Positions 30,493-32,070 of a stretch of 32,070 nucleotides of DNA are shown in pieces; positions within the stretch are counted from its first letter, which is position 1; each line of letters opens with the position of its first letter. The stretch covers positions 1-32,070 of the forward strand of contig JAUXOM010000128.1 in NCBI GenBank assembly GCA_030682175.1, read 5' to 3'. Source of the stretch: Rhodocyclaceae bacterium (GTDB lineage: Bacteria > Pseudomonadota > Gammaproteobacteria > Burkholderiales > Rhodocyclaceae). The notes beneath the pieces were generated by a model. It was not told the DNA's origin. It saw only the letters and a list, made by a program, of their open reading frames with translations, and ran no database searches. Both the position numbers and the translations under genes were made by a program.

Positions 30493-31731
30493 ATGATGAA
30501 TGACCACTTTGATTCCCTCGAAACCCGCCCCCCGGCCGAGCGCGAGGCCGCGTTGCTGGCGCGCCTGCCGCAGCAGGTCGCCCATGCCAAGGCGAACACG
30601 GCGTATTTCGCCGCCACCCTGCGCGAAGTCGATCCGGCCAGCATCAACTCGCGCGCGGCACTGGCGCAACTGCCGGTGCTGCGCAAGCATGAACTGATCG
30701 ACTTGCAGAAAAAACAGCGCCCCTTCGGCGGCCTGGCGGCATCAGGCTGGGGCCGTCTCGGCCGGGTGTTTTCCTCGCCGGGGCCGATCTACGAACCCGA
30801 AGGGCGCAGCGCCGACTACTGGCGCACCGCGCGGGCGCTCTATGCGGCTGGTATTCGCCCTGGCGATCTGGTGCATAACAGTTTTTCGTATCACATGACG
30901 CCGGGCGGCTGGTTGCTCGAGGCGGGCGCACAGGCGCTCGGCTGCACGGTCTTTCCGGGCGGCGTCGGCCAGACCGAACAACAGGTGCAGGCGATGGCCG
31001 ACCTGCAACCCAATGCCTATGTCGGCACCCCATCCTTCCTGCGCATCCTGCTCGAGAAGGCCGATGCACTTGGCCTGCAGATCCCCTCGCTGACCAAGGC
31101 GCTGGTCTCCGGCGAGGCTTTCCTGCCGCCGGTGCGCGAAGCCTTGCTGGCGCGCGGCGTCCATGGCTACCAGGCCTATGCCACCGCCGACCTCGGGCTG
31201 ATCGCCTACGAAACACCCGCCCGTGAAGGCTTGGTTGTCGACGAAGAGATTATTCTCGAGATCGTTCGCCCGGGCAGCGGCGAGCCTTTGCCCGCAGGCG
31301 AGGTCGGCGAAGTCGTGGTCACCCTGCTCGGCGCCGACTATCCGCTGCTGCGCTTTGGTACCGGCGATCTGTCGGCCATCATGCCGGGCACCTCGCCGTG
31401 CGGCCGCACCAACCTGCGCATCAAGGGCTGGCTGGGGCGCGCCGATCAGACCACCAAGGTCAAGGGCATGTTCGTGCACCCCGAGCAGGTCGCGGCGGTG
31501 GTGAAACGCCATCCGCAACTCTCCCGCGCGCGACTGGTGGTGACCAACCCCGACAGCTCCGATGCCATGACCCTGCACTGTTGCGTGAGCGCCGGCACGG
31601 GCGATGCGGCGCTGGCCGCGGCGATTGCCGATTCGCTGCGCGAACTGACCAAGTTGCGTGGCGCGGTGGTCTTTGTTGATAGCCTGCCCAATGACGGCAA
31701 GGTCATCAGCGACGAACGAAAGTACGACTGA
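30493..31731 (+). CDS. PaaK-like adenylate-forming enzyme (phenylacetate-CoA ligase family)
   Basis: The 412-residue protein has the architecture of phenylacetate-CoA ligase: an N-terminal helix region with LPVLRKHELIDLQ, then SYHMTPGGWLLEAGAQALGC, TPSFLRILLEKADALG, KALVSGEAFLPPVREALLAR and DYPLLRFGTGDLSAIMPGTS. The C-terminal domain has RIKGWLGRADQTTKVKGMFV. The usual ATP loop SSGTTGKP is replaced by SSPGPIYEPEG, a feature of this subgroup. The substrate is unknown; an aromatic or branched acid supplied by the adjacent Liv transporter is an inference. GAGG lies five bases before the first of two ATGs (30493 and 30496); the frame from TTG 30478 is less likely. Confidence 0.82.
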   Translation: MMNDHFDSLETRPPAEREAALLARLPQQVAHAKANTAYFAATLREVDPASINSRAALAQLPVLRKHELIDLQKKQRPFGGLAASGWGRLGRVFSSPGPIYEPEGRSADYWRTARALYAAGIRPGDLVHNSFSYHMTPGGWLLEAGAQALGCTVFPGGVGQTEQQVQAMADLQPNAYVGTPSFLRILLEKADALGLQIPSLTKALVSGEAFLPPVREALLARGVHGYQAYATADLGLIAYETPAREGLVVDEEIILEIVRPGSGEPLPAGEVGEVVVTLLGADYPLLRFGTGDLSAIMPGTSPCGRTNLRIKGWLGRADQTTKVKGMFVHPEQVAAVVKRHPQLSRARLVVTNPDSSDAMTLHCCVSAGTGDAALAAAIADSLRELTKLRGAVVFVDSLPNDGKVISDERKYD

Positions 31732-31771
31732 CTGCGTAGCACCGCCCGTATTTGTCCGGCGGGCCGGCTAG

Positions 31772-31819
31772 CGCCGTCTCGCCAGTCCCACGGGGATTCC
31801 CTACGGTCACGCCGACTTT
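31772..31819 (-). repeat. Dispersed repeat, long form, intergenic
   Basis: On the minus strand it begins AAAGTCGGCG, continues TGACCGTAGGGAATCCCCGT and GGGA, and ends CTGGCGAGACGGCG. Removing the 24 middle bases gives the short form exactly. It matches the long copy inside icmF. The rest of the 31732-31850 gap holds only a small CCGGC hairpin. Confidence 0.75.
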
Positions 31820-31850
31820 TTCTGAAAAGCGCAGGGCCGGCGTGCGCTAG

Positions 31851-31923
31851 CGTACAGAGCAGCGTGGCGAAATGGAGGAAGATTTCGTCCAGGGGGATGG
31901 CCCCATAACTTTCTGTACGGAGG
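31851..31923 (+). promoter_or_regulatory. Structured leader upstream of the lipoprotein gene, possible RNA switch
   Basis: CGTACAGA (31851-31858) pairs with TCTGTACG (31912-31919). Inside are GGCGAAAT (31866-31873) with ATTTCGTC (31882-31889), and GGGG-ATGG-CCCC (31893-31904). The result would be a three-way junction. The closing stem runs directly into the GGAGG ribosome site (31919-31923), eight bases before the ATG. No known riboswitch class was recognised. Confidence 0.4.
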
Positions 31924-31931
31924 ACGCTTAC

Positions 31932-32070
31932 ATGAAAACCCGCCATGGATCGCTTGTTTTGAGTACGACGCTTGCCGCTGTGCTGGCAGTCTTGATTGTC
32001 GGCTGCAGCAAACCCCCGGAACCGACGGTCATGCCGCCGCCGAGCAGGACGGTGGGGACGGTGATTGACG
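31932..32070 (+). CDS. Lipoprotein, probably BON-domain type (partial, runs off the window)
   Basis: The first 46 codons encode a lipoprotein signal: a basic start MKTRHGSLV, a hydrophobic core (LAAVLAVLIV) and a lipobox ending VGC, with Cys25 as the lipid-bearing residue, followed by SKPPEPTVMPPPSRTVGTVI. The last part resembles the region just before the BON domain in OsmY-like envelope proteins, which often reads VGTVIDD, but the domain itself lies beyond the window. A GGAGG ribosome site sits eight bases before the ATG, at the foot of a predicted RNA stem. The BON assignment is a guess from a short motif; the lipoprotein assignment is solid. Confidence 0.65.
   Translation, partial: MKTRHGSLVLSTTLAAVLAVLIVGCSKPPEPTVMPPPSRTVGTVID

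Noticed and set aside
1-32070. tRNA, rRNA, transposase or phage genes
   Set aside because: None seen on either strand; the mobile traces are short non-coding elements only.

Overview
The window is about 32 kb of GC-rich DNA from a betaproteobacterium, most likely Rhodocyclales or a near relative. This rests on gene content and style only: a CopK-type copper protein next to a Cus-type efflux operon, a fused isobutyryl-CoA mutase (IcmF), a Liv-type ABC transporter embedded among acyl-CoA ligases, and C-rich and 'ATGGCCCCCACGCTC' repeats of a kind familiar from Betaproteobacteria. No rRNA, tRNA, CRISPR array or transposase gene was found.

Layout. (1) 1-566: a gene tail, then a repeat-rich gap holding a dispersed repeat split by a MITE-like insertion. 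(2) 567-3767: glmU-glmS, the end of the UDP-N-acetylglucosamine pathway. (3) 3910-5961: an EF-G-like GTPase, closed by a two-way terminator. (4) 6160-14689: a copper region. copK and a damaged cusR-cusS-like two-component pair lie on the minus strand; a CzcI-like Cys/His protein, CusF, CusC, CusB and CusA lie on the plus strand. Two matching operator-like boxes sit exactly 34 nt upstream of -10-like hexamers, one for each side. (5) 14690-18278: a gap with a 20-bp palindrome, an IS5-like MITE and a leader ORF, then icmF. (6) 18401-21809: a divergent HD-GYP protein, a 108-bp tandem duplication, and rlhA on the minus strand. (7) 21903-31731: a Crp/Fnr regulator divergent from an operon-like run of a long-chain acyl-CoA synthetase, livG, livH, livM, livK, livF and a PaaK-like ligase. 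(8) 31732-32070: a structured leader and the start of a lipoprotein.

How the genes work together. The copper genes form one periplasmic Cu(I)/Ag(I) handling and export unit: CopK and CusF bind the metal, and CusCBA carries it across both membranes. Its regulator is broken in this sequence, by a one-base deletion near the 5' end of the response regulator and an in-frame loss of the core of the sensor kinase. The Liv cluster looks like uptake of an organic acid coupled to CoA activation; the substrate is unknown.

The most unusual layer is repeats. At least four families of short dispersed elements fill nearly every gap. One 24-bp/50-bp family is also found inside the coding sequences of cusB, cusA and icmF, read in different frames. 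Other copies appear to supply Shine-Dalgarno sequences, a leader ORF and a stop codon to neighbouring genes.
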